Source: Claveliimonas bilis
GTDB lineage: Bacteria; Bacillota; Clostridia; Lachnospirales; Lachnospiraceae
Length of the DNA: 64,000 bases
NCBI RefSeq assembly: GCF_020892095.1
Contig: NZ_AP024845.1
Location: 434,001-498,000 of the forward strand
Reading direction: 5' to 3'
Shown: piece by piece, positions 42,437-50,706 of the stretch
Layout: each line of letters opens with the position of its first letter
Position numbering within the stretch: position 1 is the first letter of the stretch
The notes under the pieces: model-generated
The model's input: only the letters and a program-made list of their open reading frames with translations
What the model was told of the DNA's origin: nothing
Database searches by the model: none
Made by a program: the position numbers and the translations under genes

Positions 42437-44061
42437 TACTTTATCACTCTCCTTATACGATCGTCCATTTCTTTTGATGTTTCCGGAAATAATGTGTTAA
42501 ACATATCTAATACCTTCTCATCTTGATTATATATCATTCTGCCGTATTGCGCAAACGCTTCTTTTTCGAGAGCTAGCTTTCTATCCCAGTATCCTGGCTC
42601 TCTATGCCCCCACCCCAAGAAGATATTTCCTTTGCTACATCCATGTATTATATCCGATATTCCCCTATACTCCATCCTCATTTCAAAATCCGTTGTACCG
42701 GTTTTAAAAGAATCAGGAAATCTTTCTTTTAGCATTTCTTCAATAGATTTCCCATATCCTTTTGACATATTTTGTAACCTACGGAAGTCTTGTGATATTG
42801 AGCGGGAAAAGGCTCCATTCTCTGTCAATCCATAAGAATCATCTATTTCATGGAATAATTCATGTGCCACAGAATCTGATTTTGCATATTTTGACAAATA
42901 TACCGTGTTTTCTTTTGATGAGTACCTTGTTTTGCTTCCCTTAGCACGCTTTATCATTACTCTCTCTAAAGATTGTTCAAGTAGAAGTTTTGCATCCATA
43001 CTTTTCATTTTTGATAATCCAGTTTCAAACTCTTTTCGCTGCTTCGATATTCCCGAAATTTTCTCGAAGATAGCTCTTCCAGCATCGGACTCATCTTCCT
43101 TTTTATTTTTCAACCGATTCCATTCTTCCGTAGTGCCTCCTTTATCAAGGAAGTCCAGCCATGCCTCATAATCTTCGCTATCCTCGTAAGCAGCCACAGA
43201 GCACCGGCAACGCGGATGCATCGGATGTGCGTTCGTTCCTGGCATCATCTTCGCCACTTTGAAATGCTTCCCGTCCAATCCCTTACAGATCGGACAAGCA
43301 TTTCCCAATGCTAAGAAAGTGTATTCTTCAAATCCATTCCTTTCAAAAGATTGCTTTTGTGCTTCTGCCTGAACCCTTGAAAGTTCTGTGATCATAAGCC
43401 TTTCAGCATTGCTCTGACTGACTCCGAAACGTTTCCGAAGATGCGTTGCCAACCGCCGCGGGTTCTGTCCCTGGATCAGCCCAGTCTGCAGCAGACTGGA
43501 TAGCTCATTCTTAAGCATGTCCTGATACATCCAGATCCGGTCTGAAAATGTAGCATTGTGGAAAGAAGCATTTACAATAGCATTGGCGGCCTTCGCATTG
43601 TTCTGGATCGTCTTCCCCAGTATGCCGGCCTGCCGCTCAAATTCTGAAACCGCCCGGTCTGTTAGAATCTCTTCGTAATACTTCTGCAGTTCGTCAAATC
43701 CAGCTGCTATCTCCAGACCAATCTGGACTTTCAAAAGCTCCAGACGATTCACCTTCATAGTTAAATTGTACAGCCGCATCTCTTCGTTAGCCCGCTGGGA
43801 GAAATTCTTCTCTTTCACATATTTGGCAGCCTTACGCCCCAAAGCTTCAATATCTGCTTTAGCCGCACGCTTCCTCGCCTCTGCAATCGTGATGCCTTCC
43901 TTCTTTGCATACTTTCCATAGAAGCCATTGATCTCCTTCTCGATCTCATCAATCATGTTCTGATAGATCTCCTGGATGTGCTTCTGGTATTCTTTTTCAT
44001 CCCGGATATTATGCTTCCTCTGCTCCATCTCCCGGTTCTTCCAGTACGTCTGACTGGTCAT
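42436..44061 (-). CDS. SPP1 gp7/Mu F-type minor head protein with metallopeptidase-like C-terminal domain
   Basis: 541 residues from ATG at 44061 (GGAGG eight bases upstream). The first ~300 residues are the head morphogenesis family, ending with the Phage_Mu_F zinc-like motif (LALGNACPICKGLDGKHFK, then HPRCRCSVAAY). A linker DYEAWLDFLDKGGTTEEWNR follows, then a different C-terminal domain (about 330-541) containing VAHELFHEIDD, a zinc peptidase-type HExxH. Such effector-like additions to minor head proteins are known in phages and may enter the host with the DNA; its target is unknown. Confidence 0.8.
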   Translation of the reverse strand: MTSQTYWKNREMEQRKHNIRDEKEYQKHIQEIYQNMIDEIEKEINGFYGKYAKKEGITIAEARKRAAKADIEALGRKAAKYVKEKNFSQRANEEMRLYNLTMKVNRLELLKVQIGLEIAAGFDELQKYYEEILTDRAVSEFERQAGILGKTIQNNAKAANAIVNASFHNATFSDRIWMYQDMLKNELSSLLQTGLIQGQNPRRLATHLRKRFGVSQSNAERLMITELSRVQAEAQKQSFERNGFEEYTFLALGNACPICKGLDGKHFKVAKMMPGTNAHPMHPRCRCSVAAYEDSEDYEAWLDFLDKGGTTEEWNRLKNKKEDESDAGRAIFEKISGISKQRKEFETGLSKMKSMDAKLLLEQSLERVMIKRAKGSKTRYSSKENTVYLSKYAKSDSVAHELFHEIDDSYGLTENGAFSRSISQDFRRLQNMSKGYGKSIEEMLKERFPDSFKTGTTDFEMRMEYRGISDIIHGCSKGNIFLGWGHREPGYWDRKLALEKEAFAQYGRMIYNQDEKVLDMFNTLFPETSKEMDDRIRRVIK

Positions 44062-45544
44062 ATACCGCACCTCCAAACATTTGCGCCATTATTGGATCAT
44101 TCTGCTGGGCTTCGTCTTTCTCTTTCTGGATGCGGTCCAATTCTGTCTTGATATCATCCACAAACGACGCAAGTCCAAGCAACGTCTCCTGACTGAACTC
44201 TGCCCCTGAATCCACCAGCGCTTTTACTTCTTCCAGAACTGCTTTCGGCAGGTTCGGAGTAAACGTGATTGTAAGATTTCCCAGATCCGTATTGTCTGCC
44301 TCATTCACAAAGTTCTTGATATTCATGAGAAGCCGATATCTCCGCATAAGGCCCTTCTTAAAGCCCCTCTGTCCAGATTTGGAAATCTGCTGGAACCCAA
44401 ACAACTTATACTTCATAGCCTCGCCAGATTGTGTTCCGGCAAATGCTTCGTCTGTCAGATCAGGCACCATAGAAATCTTATGGATATCCTTCTGCAGCCG
44501 GTCTTTATATGCCTCTGCCCCAGTAACGTCATACTGCTTATACACATACTTGGCATCCGTCTGTTCCCTGCTCCCATCCGGATTAATCCCGGAAGACAAA
44601 AGCAGCAGATTCGCCTTCTTCATTTCTACCATATCTTTTACAGAATACTTCTGCAGGTTCAGGTCACCAGTGATTACCAATGTTGCTTCATTCAGGTCTG
44701 TCATATAATTTGCCGTGTCGGACTGTGCAGCATCGTAAGCATCAATCTGTGGGATCACGTCCTCATATCCACCCATCCGGTATCGATCAGGAGAATATTC
44801 GGTCACGGGCACCTCTCCCCACTCATGTGTCTCTCTGTCTTCTTCTTCCAGCTTCAACGCTGCCATCTCACAACTTTTATATATGATCACCTCGGTATCC
44901 GTATAGACATAAACTTTAACTCGCTCTTGAGTACCAATCTTATATCTCGGATATCGGACTGCAAACAACGGCGTCCTCTCCACATCGGTTCCATAGCAGA
45001 CAAACGTTTCAAACACATTACATATGACAGATCGGTCCTCATCCTCTTCGTTTCTGTATTGCAGCTCATAAGCCCGGCCATATTTTTTCATATCCCGCCA
45101 GAGTTCACTGTCTAAAGCTTCAATATCATTTGCGTCATCATATTCTTGAATAATCTGGTTCACCCGCTCTATATCACTGACCTTCTTGATCGGAACGCCG
45201 GTGTTATATCCTACATCAAATACGTTAATGACCTTGGCAAAATTGTGCGCTACCCGATGATCTGCACGACCTTTTTCAATTCGTCGGCTGTCATCGTCAT
45301 AAATCCCATTATTCCGAGCTTTCATATAATCATCCAGTGCCTCTAGTCTTGGACACTGCATCGTATAATGGTTCATAATCATCGCAGTCAGCTTTCCAGT
45401 GTCCCCCAAGATCTCCTCTGCACTGTCTGCCCGATAAGAATAATTCGATTCAGGACCGTAGAGCTGCTGGAAACTCTTATGTGTGTTATACGGACCGTCT
45501 ATTCCATGTTCAAATTCATTTGCTTTCAGCATCTCTTCTGCCAT
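44009..45544 (-). CDS. Portal protein (SPP1 gp6-like)
   Basis: 511 residues. NYSYRADSAEEILGDTGKLT, the stretch NFAKVINVFDVGYNTGVPIK, and QIDAYDAAQSDTANYMTDLN are typical of SPP1-type portals; the C-terminal ~30 residues are acidic and proline-rich. Twelve copies form the DNA entry channel and motor base. Overlaps the minor head gene by 53 bp, and its start abuts the terminase stop. Confidence 0.9.
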   Translation of the reverse strand: MAEEMLKANEFEHGIDGPYNTHKSFQQLYGPESNYSYRADSAEEILGDTGKLTAMIMNHYTMQCPRLEALDDYMKARNNGIYDDDSRRIEKGRADHRVAHNFAKVINVFDVGYNTGVPIKKVSDIERVNQIIQEYDDANDIEALDSELWRDMKKYGRAYELQYRNEEDEDRSVICNVFETFVCYGTDVERTPLFAVRYPRYKIGTQERVKVYVYTDTEVIIYKSCEMAALKLEEEDRETHEWGEVPVTEYSPDRYRMGGYEDVIPQIDAYDAAQSDTANYMTDLNEATLVITGDLNLQKYSVKDMVEMKKANLLLLSSGINPDGSREQTDAKYVYKQYDVTGAEAYKDRLQKDIHKISMVPDLTDEAFAGTQSGEAMKYKLFGFQQISKSGQRGFKKGLMRRYRLLMNIKNFVNEADNTDLGNLTITFTPNLPKAVLEEVKALVDSGAEFSQETLLGLASFVDDIKTELDRIQKEKDEAQQNDPIMAQMFGGAVYDQSDVLEEPGDGAEEA

Positions 45545-46798
45545 TTACAACATCCCTTTCACTCTTCTAGCCTGCTCCATCCGATTCTGGCTAGGCTGTT
45601 CTATCTTGTTTACTGTCATATCCGAATAGATTCCATACCGAATCGCACAGAGAACATCGTCATTCTCTTTCAATGGCTCTCCGGTATTCTTCTTCCAGAT
45701 GTATTTGTATATCTCATCCCGGAACCGCGTACACTGTGAATACACTATGAAAAACTGCCGGTTCGTCATCAATGTGGCTACCGCTTCAATTCCGGACAGC
45801 ACCCTGTTATTTCCCAGGAAAGCATTGATCCCTGCCTCCTGGAAGGATGCTACATGTTCCGGCCTGGCCGGATCGCAATAAAAAGGGATATTACCATACC
45901 GTCTGATAATATCCTTCGCTACAGCTATCCAGCTGTTGATATGTTTATGCTGTGCTGCATGTTCCTCGATGATGTAATAACTCCCCGCTTTCACACCAAT
46001 CACAACAATAGCTCCCCAGTGTTCCCAGCCCCAGTCCACGCCAGCAATCACGCGTTCAAATATGATGCCTCGCGCTTGCTCCGGTGTAATCACATGTACA
46101 TTCTGATCGAAGTCCGGATAGACAACGCCTTCTCCGGATACCCAGAGTCCTTTAATACCACGATCAGAGAACATTCCCTTCGAGGTGGTCTCAATGATAT
46201 TTTTGATGTATCTCTGATCCAGGAAGGTATTATCCTGCAAAGCAAAGTGAAAGCTTAAGATTCCCTCTGCAGGAGACTTGATATAATCCTTTAGCAGCCA
46301 GTGTTCCGGATGATCCGGGTTCGTATCAGTAATGATCCGGGCTCCCGGTCCGCTACACCTAGCTTTGATCTCATCAAATACCTCCTGATTCGCCAAGGAA
46401 GCCTCGTTGATGTATGCTCCAAAGGATGTCATGCCTCGAATCCGGCCAAGTCCGCTGATATTCCCGTGAGAAGTCTGTACTACCTTTACCCCGAACAGGG
46501 TGAAATTGTTAAACCGGTCAAACTTGAACTCAAATCCATATTTATTCGATAGCTCTGTGAGGATATTGTCCTGGATATTTCCCATAGAATAACCAGCTAA
46601 AATATACTGTGGTGTATCAATCCCCAGCTTATTTGCAATCCCTCGGATCCGGATCAGCTCCTGCAGAAAAATATCATTGTCCAGCTGTGTCTTCCCGGAT
46701 CGCTTCGCCCCGTGGTTGATTAACATGAACCAGTCTGTATTCCGGCAGGCTTTCAGGATCTCGATCTGCTTCGGCGTGTAGATGCTATTCAGATTCAT
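45545..46798 (-). CDS. Terminase large subunit (PBSX type)
   Basis: 417 residues. ATPase domain with Walker A-like GAKRSGKT near residue 30-37, the SYINEAS-like region GAYINEASLAN (Walker B and catalytic Glu), and the nuclease domain beginning IAGVDWGWEHWGAIVVIGVK with further Asp residues at YCDPARPEH and ENDDVLCAIRYG. Packages DNA into the prohead through the portal. Fits phage_term_2/PBSX-family terminases that often use headful packaging; ends of this phage were not examined. Confidence 0.95.
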   Translation of the reverse strand: MNLNSIYTPKQIEILKACRNTDWFMLINHGAKRSGKTQLDNDIFLQELIRIRGIANKLGIDTPQYILAGYSMGNIQDNILTELSNKYGFEFKFDRFNNFTLFGVKVVQTSHGNISGLGRIRGMTSFGAYINEASLANQEVFDEIKARCSGPGARIITDTNPDHPEHWLLKDYIKSPAEGILSFHFALQDNTFLDQRYIKNIIETTSKGMFSDRGIKGLWVSGEGVVYPDFDQNVHVITPEQARGIIFERVIAGVDWGWEHWGAIVVIGVKAGSYYIIEEHAAQHKHINSWIAVAKDIIRRYGNIPFYCDPARPEHVASFQEAGINAFLGNNRVLSGIEAVATLMTNRQFFIVYSQCTRFRDEIYKYIWKKNTGEPLKENDDVLCAIRYGIYSDMTVNKIEQPSQNRMEQARRVKGML

Positions 46799-47513
46799 CT
46801 AACATACCTCCGATCGTATCAAAGAGTTTCTGAACTTTATCTTCAATTGGGTTCTGATCTGCTCCCTTGATTTGTTCTGTCCGTGCCTTCAGCTGCTCAA
46901 TCCTTGCCTTTTGTTCCTTCGTTGCCAGCTTCCAGTTCTTATGCAGTAGCTCTTCATACTGCCGGATCATGCTTGTCAGCTCCCTTTGCGCCTTGGCCTG
47001 TGCCTGCAGGAAGGAAGCCTGCTTATCCCAGGCCTGCTGTACGTTGTAGGTATATCCAGTATCAAAACTACCTATCGTTTCTTTTGTCATGTCCTCCTGA
47101 TCTTTGACATGCATTATCTGCTGTGCCCTCATGATCGCCGTGTATGCCAGTTTGATCTGGTCCCACAGCAGATCCAATGGGTCTTCAGAGTCCAGGGAAA
47201 AGAAAATCTCCCGGGTATCCTCTGGAAGATACCGGGAGAAGAGTCCGTGTTTCGTGGCGTTCTGGTTCCCTTTCGGAGCGCCATGCCCTACAGCGTTCTT
47301 ATTGCCTTTGGGTGCGCCGGGTTTTCGTTTGGTAACGTTACCTTTCATTTGATTAGTAACGTTACCATTCCATTTATCTTGATTTTTCCATTTTCGGACC
47401 TGGGTTTCGGATACCCCCAGTTCCGCTGCTATATCTTTTAACTTCTTTTTTCCATCCGAAGCAAGCCATAACTGATAGGCTTTATCCCGCTTCGGACTCC
47501 TGGATCTTGGCAT
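46785..47513 (-). CDS. Terminase small subunit
   Basis: 242 residues from ATG at 47513. An HTH region (LKDIAAELGVSETQVRKWKN) is followed by a basic, glycine-rich stretch (KPGAPKGNKNAVGHGAPKGN) and a helical C-terminal part. Recognises phage DNA for packaging. A longer frame upstream runs through a tRNA-like sequence and is rejected as coding. Overlaps the large subunit by 14 bp. Confidence 0.9.
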   Translation of the reverse strand: MPRSRSPKRDKAYQLWLASDGKKKLKDIAAELGVSETQVRKWKNQDKWNGNVTNQMKGNVTKRKPGAPKGNKNAVGHGAPKGNQNATKHGLFSRYLPEDTREIFFSLDSEDPLDLLWDQIKLAYTAIMRAQQIMHVKDQEDMTKETIGSFDTGYTYNVQQAWDKQASFLQAQAKAQRELTSMIRQYEELLHKNWKLATKEQKARIEQLKARTEQIKGADQNPIEDKVQKLFDTIGGMLDESE

Positions 47514-47547
47514 CTCACCACCTCTCGATCTAATCTGTATTAAAAAC

Positions 47548-47614
47548 GGAGCACCCGGAGTCGAACCGGGATACAGGACGCGACCCTGCACATCTGTCAT
47601 TAATGATATGCTCC
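47548..47614 (-). tRNA. tRNA-like element (Ala-type CGC anticodon loop)
   Basis: On the minus strand GGAGCA...TGCTCC forms a six-bp acceptor stem, CCCGG-TTCGACT-CCGGG a perfect T-arm with TTCGA, and GCAGG-GTCGCGT-CCTGT an anticodon arm whose loop would present CGC. The D arm is minimal (CAT/ATG) and the variable region only two bases, total 67 nt, no CCA encoded. It lies just before the terminase small subunit. Possibly a degenerate tRNA or a tRNA mimic rather than a working tRNA. Confidence 0.45.
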
Positions 47615-47628
47615 ATAAGGCATAAGAA

Positions 47629-47648
47629 AAGCACCCCGAAGGGTGCTC
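47629..47648. repeat. 20-bp direct repeat left of IS1182-like element (terminator palindrome)
   Basis: AAGCACCCCGAAGGGTGCTC, a hairpin, occurs here and again at 49152-49171 immediately outside the two ends of the insertion sequence. Looks like a duplicated target. Confidence 0.75.
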
Positions 47649-49151
47649 CAGACTGTCAAAGAACCCCTATTGAGCTACGGCAAAATAGAGGTTCTTTTCC
47701 TGTATCATACGGTTTTTATACTTTTTCATTGGAGAGTAGTTGTTTTTCCATTTCCACATTGCCAGTTTTTTTAGATTCATGGCAGCAAATTTAAGCCGTA
47801 CCCACATGCTTACACGTTTTATTCCACGGTACGGCGTATATCTCATTCCATATTTCTCTTTTGCATCTGCAAACACTCTTTCGATTGTTTGGGAACGCAG
47901 TTTATAACTTTCTTTTCCTATCGATGAATGCCGGATGTCTTCTGCCTGCTCGATGTAATCCGTCCAGATATGGCGTGTGACTACTTTCTGGCAGTCCTTG
48001 CTTTCTGTACATAAATTCCTGGTCCGACACTTTGAACATTGATAACTTAAGCTTTTGTATTCCCGGTATCCTTCCCTGTTCGTTGTGCTGTACCGCAGAC
48101 TTTTGTATTCCGGGCAGATAATGATATCCAGATATTCGTCATATACATATTTATACCATTCATGAAATCCCTCTTTTGTCATCGGACGTTTATACGGCAG
48201 AGACGGAATTCTCCCATCATCAATCACTCTTTTACAGATCCAGGGCGTTTTATATCCCGCATCCATCGTAACGATTTTTATTTTGGGAAAACGTTTCGTG
48301 ACTCTCTCATATAGTTCATCAAATGCAACGCTGTCATGGACATTTCCACTGGTAATTACTGTATCCAGTATAAAGTTATGTTTATCGCAGACCGTATGGG
48401 CCTCATATGCAAAACAGCGTTTATGCTCTCCTTTGTGGAAGACTCCGCTTTCCGGATCTGTCGTGGATACGGTCACCTCCCTGGATTTCGTGGCTCCGCC
48501 GCCCGGGCCGCCGTCAAATGGCTTTTTCCCATGTGCTTTCCTGTCTTCGTTGATCTCCTCCATCAGCTGTTTTTCATATATCCTGGCAGCTGCAGGAATG
48601 GCTTTTTTCATTTTTTTATTGATATTGGCATTGGCTTTGATATGCGTACCATCCAGAAAAACCACTTCCGGGGAAAGATATCCGCTTTTCTGGGCTTCAT
48701 AAAGAATCCATGTAAAAATTTTTTCTATGGTATCTTCTGTAAAGCGATGTCTGAAGTTATAACTGATGGTTGCGAAGTGAGGAACCGGTTCGTTCAGAAG
48801 GTATCCCAGAAACCAGCGATAGGCAATGTTCATATTGATCTCATCTACCGTACGTCGCAGAGAGGGGATTCCATAGAGATGCTGGATCAATACCATCTTA
48901 AACAGAACAACAGGATCCACGCTGGGGCGTCCATTATCTGCACAGTAAAGATCCTCTACAAAGTCATAAATATGGGTAAAATCGACTGCACTGTCAATTT
49001 TTCGTAAAAGGTGACCCTGAGGAACAAGTCCTTCCACACTCACCATTTCTAATGTATTCCGTTCCGATTTTTCTTTCACCAGCATACTTTTCACCTCTGG
49101 TATTATTATATCAAAAAAAGCCAGCTGACGCTGACCTTTTTTGACAGTCTG
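47649..49151. mobile_element. IS1182-family insertion sequence
   Basis: Perfect terminal inverted repeats CAGACTGTCAAA (47649-47660) and TTTGACAGTCTG (49140-49151) enclose a single transposase gene. Flanked by a 20-bp palindromic direct repeat (47629-47648 and 49152-49171). The element lies between the terminase operon and the moron region. Confidence 0.85.
47667..49085 (-). CDS. IS1182-family transposase
   Basis: 472 residues from ATG at 49085 (AGAGGTGAAAAG upstream); an upstream extension into the terminal repeat is not used. N-terminal DUF772-like region with DLYCADNGRPSVDPVVLFKM, then the DDE core: VVFLDGTHIKANAN, KIVTMDAGYKTPW and a C-terminal SQTIERVFADAKEKYGMRY. A cysteine cluster (QCSKCRTRNLCTES) sits between. 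Appears intact, so the element could still be active. On the same strand as late genes. Confidence 0.95.
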   Translation of the reverse strand: MLVKEKSERNTLEMVSVEGLVPQGHLLRKIDSAVDFTHIYDFVEDLYCADNGRPSVDPVVLFKMVLIQHLYGIPSLRRTVDEINMNIAYRWFLGYLLNEPVPHFATISYNFRHRFTEDTIEKIFTWILYEAQKSGYLSPEVVFLDGTHIKANANINKKMKKAIPAAARIYEKQLMEEINEDRKAHGKKPFDGGPGGGATKSREVTVSTTDPESGVFHKGEHKRCFAYEAHTVCDKHNFILDTVITSGNVHDSVAFDELYERVTKRFPKIKIVTMDAGYKTPWICKRVIDDGRIPSLPYKRPMTKEGFHEWYKYVYDEYLDIIICPEYKSLRYSTTNREGYREYKSLSYQCSKCRTRNLCTESKDCQKVVTRHIWTDYIEQAEDIRHSSIGKESYKLRSQTIERVFADAKEKYGMRYTPYRGIKRVSMWVRLKFAAMNLKKLAMWKWKNNYSPMKKYKNRMIQEKNLYFAVAQ

Positions 49152-49171
49152 AAGCACCCCGAAGGGTGCTC
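49152..49171. repeat. 20-bp direct repeat right of IS1182-like element
   Basis: Second copy of AAGCACCCCGAAGGGTGCTC. In the uninterrupted phage this was presumably the single terminator hairpin after the 148-residue protein gene. Confidence 0.75.
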
Positions 49172-49185
49172 TTGTTATATACTTT

Positions 49186-49632
49186 TTATAATACTTCAAA
49201 AAAATAAGATGACACAAATTCTCCTATTTCACGTATATCCATATCTTCTTCCCCTTCTGGAATGTCATACAAATCGCACATAAATAATTCTAACGACCAA
49301 TCTCCGGGGTGTAATACATCTATCACAATGTCATCGATATCAATATGCTTTACTTGGCTAATTCTCTGTTTTGTATTTATGGCATCAAGATTAAAATCCA
49401 GGATCTTTTTCCACTTCTTTTGCTTTGATTCATCAGCACCAACTATATATAATTGAAATCTCTTTCCATTAGGCAACCTCATATTAACAAGATTGATTAC
49501 AATCATTAAGCTAAATCTGATTAATTTTTCATCGTCCATAGAAATACTATCTACTAAGTCCGTTGCTTTGGCATCTAATAAGCAGTCTTTATTATACATC
49601 AACATTGTGACATTTAGTCTTTCACAAATCAT
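49186..49632 (-). CDS. Unknown phage moron protein
   Basis: 148 residues, AT-rich codons compared with the late genes. Contains MRLPNGKRFQLYIVGADESK and an acidic C-terminus (IPEGEEDMDIREIGEFVSSY). GGGAGG before the ATG. No family recognised. Sits between HicAB and the former terminator, so likely an accessory gene acquired with that block. Confidence 0.6.
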   Translation of the reverse strand: MICERLNVTMLMYNKDCLLDAKATDLVDSISMDDEKLIRFSLMIVINLVNMRLPNGKRFQLYIVGADESKQKKWKKILDFNLDAINTKQRISQVKHIDIDDIVIDVLHPGDWSLELFMCDLYDIPEGEEDMDIREIGEFVSSYFFEVL

Positions 49633-49665
49633 TATCTATTCCTCCCGATTAATTTCTAGCATATT

Positions 49666-50109
49666 TCAATGCGCATACTGCTGTGCAGGTGCGTTAAAAC
49701 GAGTAATACCGCTTACTATAACTCCTCCTCTATCTTCTATATTTATCTTTTTTATATCCTTTTCTTTCATATCATCTTTTATATGCTCATTTAATGCTTC
49801 TTCTACCCAACTATTCAACGACATATTTCTTTGAAACGCCATTTCAGCAATCTGTCTGTGCAAATTCGGGCTGATTCTAACATTAAAAGTTCCTTTATAC
49901 GACTTATCTGGATTTTTTCCAACGCTTTTACAAAAATCCAAATAATCATCCACTGCATTTCGAAATTCTTCTTCTATATCCTTAGCAGACTCACTTTCAA
50001 AATTAACCAAATCTCTAATACCTTCAATTTTCCCAAATAAAACTCGATCTTCTACACTATATTCAATTCTTGCATAGTATCCTTTATATTCAATAATATT
50101 TGTTTTCAT
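49666..50109 (-). CDS. hicB: HicB-family antitoxin
   Basis: 147 residues. Degraded RNase H-like N-terminal half (YYARIEYSVEDRVLFGKIEGI, then FESESAKDIEEEFRNAVDDY) and a ribbon-helix-helix C-terminal domain (KGTFNVRISPNLHRQIAEMA with MSLNSWVEEALNEHI). Binds and inactivates the HicA RNase and represses the operon. One-base overlap with hicA upstream. In this prophage toxin comes first, as usual. Confidence 0.9.
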   Translation of the reverse strand: MKTNIIEYKGYYARIEYSVEDRVLFGKIEGIRDLVNFESESAKDIEEEFRNAVDDYLDFCKSVGKNPDKSYKGTFNVRISPNLHRQIAEMAFQRNMSLNSWVEEALNEHIKDDMKEKDIKKINIEDRGGVIVSGITRFNAPAQQYAH

Positions 50110-50366
50110 TACAAATCACCATATTCTTTTAATTTTTCCACTAATTGCTTAAGTGCATATTTTCTCATTTCTGGTTCTGGATGTGGCTTATGCAAATCTA
50201 TGATTGCATTATCTTCTTCTCTATAGAATCTAACTCTGGATCCCGATGTTTTACCCTTATTAAATTCTTCAAATCCCAATGCCTCCAATAGTCTTTTTGC
50301 CTCTTCAAACCGAAAATCCTTTGGTATTTTTTTTATTCTTACTTTTAATTTCTCAAGTGTACTCAT
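50109..50366 (-). CDS. hicA: HicA-family toxin (mRNA interferase)
   Basis: 85 residues. The dsRBD-like fold of HicA is recognisable: FRFEEAKRLLEALGFEEFNK, then GSRVRFYREEDNAIIDLHKP with HP as the usual active-site His region (LHKPHPEPEMRKYALKQL). HicA normally carries the catalytic His in a GSHxxY motif; here the position reads GSRVRF, as in one HicA subgroup. Cuts mRNA and halts growth when HicB is lost; as a moron it may stabilise the lysogen or defend against other phages. Own promoter upstream. Confidence 0.85.
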   Translation of the reverse strand: MSTLEKLKVRIKKIPKDFRFEEAKRLLEALGFEEFNKGKTSGSRVRFYREEDNAIIDLHKPHPEPEMRKYALKQLVEKLKEYGDL

Positions 50367-50390
50367 CTATTTATATCATTTTCCCTCTTT

Positions 50391-50411
50391 TGCAACTACT
50401 TTATAGTTGCA
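50391..50411. promoter_or_regulatory. HicAB operator
   Basis: TGCAACTA-CTTTA-TAGTTGCA, a perfect eight-bp palindrome directly downstream of the -10 box and 25 bp before hicA; the expected place for autorepression by HicB. Confidence 0.7.
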
Positions 50412-50439
50412 TTATATTCTCTTTTATTGTTTTTGTCAA
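50411..50439 (-). promoter_or_regulatory. Consensus promoter of hicAB
   Basis: Perfect TTGACA and TATAAT with a 17-bp spacer on the minus strand; the operator palindrome touches the -10 box. Confidence 0.9.
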
Positions 50440-50462
50440 TTATTCAAGTATATTTCAATACG

Positions 50463-50487
50463 AAAAAGACACCCTTTCGGATGTCTT
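50463..50487 (-). terminator. Hairpin terminator upstream of hicAB
   Basis: Minus strand AAGACATCCGAAAGGGTGTC and following TTTTTCG form a stem with a GAAA-type loop. The 200 bases between here and 50682 hold no gene that I can support: a GAGGTGATAGC site at 50634 leads only to an 18-codon frame. Confidence 0.75.
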
Positions 50488-50681
50488 AAACTTGTCTATT
50501 TTTTGTCTCTACCGCTTCAGATCGGACGTTATGTGTCTGGTTCTGATTTTCTGGCTTTACCTTCTGTGTTATACTATTAAATTTGTTTAGATTTTTCTGT
50601 CTGTCTTGCTTTTCCTGCCGCTTTTTGTTCATGCTATCACCTCATGGATAGTATGGAAAGAATATAAGGAAAGTATGTATT

Positions 50682-50704
50682 AAAAAAGCACCTCGAAGGG
50701 TGCC
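50682..50704 (-). terminator. Terminator of the 179-residue membrane protein gene
   Basis: Minus strand GCACCC-TTCGA-GGTGC then TTTTTT. Overlaps the end of the gene at 50707. Confidence 0.8.
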
Positions 50705-50706
50705 CA

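Noticed and set aside
47514-47600. N-terminal extension of the terminase small subunit
   Set aside because: It would translate a tRNA-like element and lacks a ribosome site; ATG at 47513 is better placed.
50486-50633. Small gene after GAGGTGATAGC at about 50634
   Set aside because: The frame ends after 18 codons (TTT TAA); it was first misread as longer.
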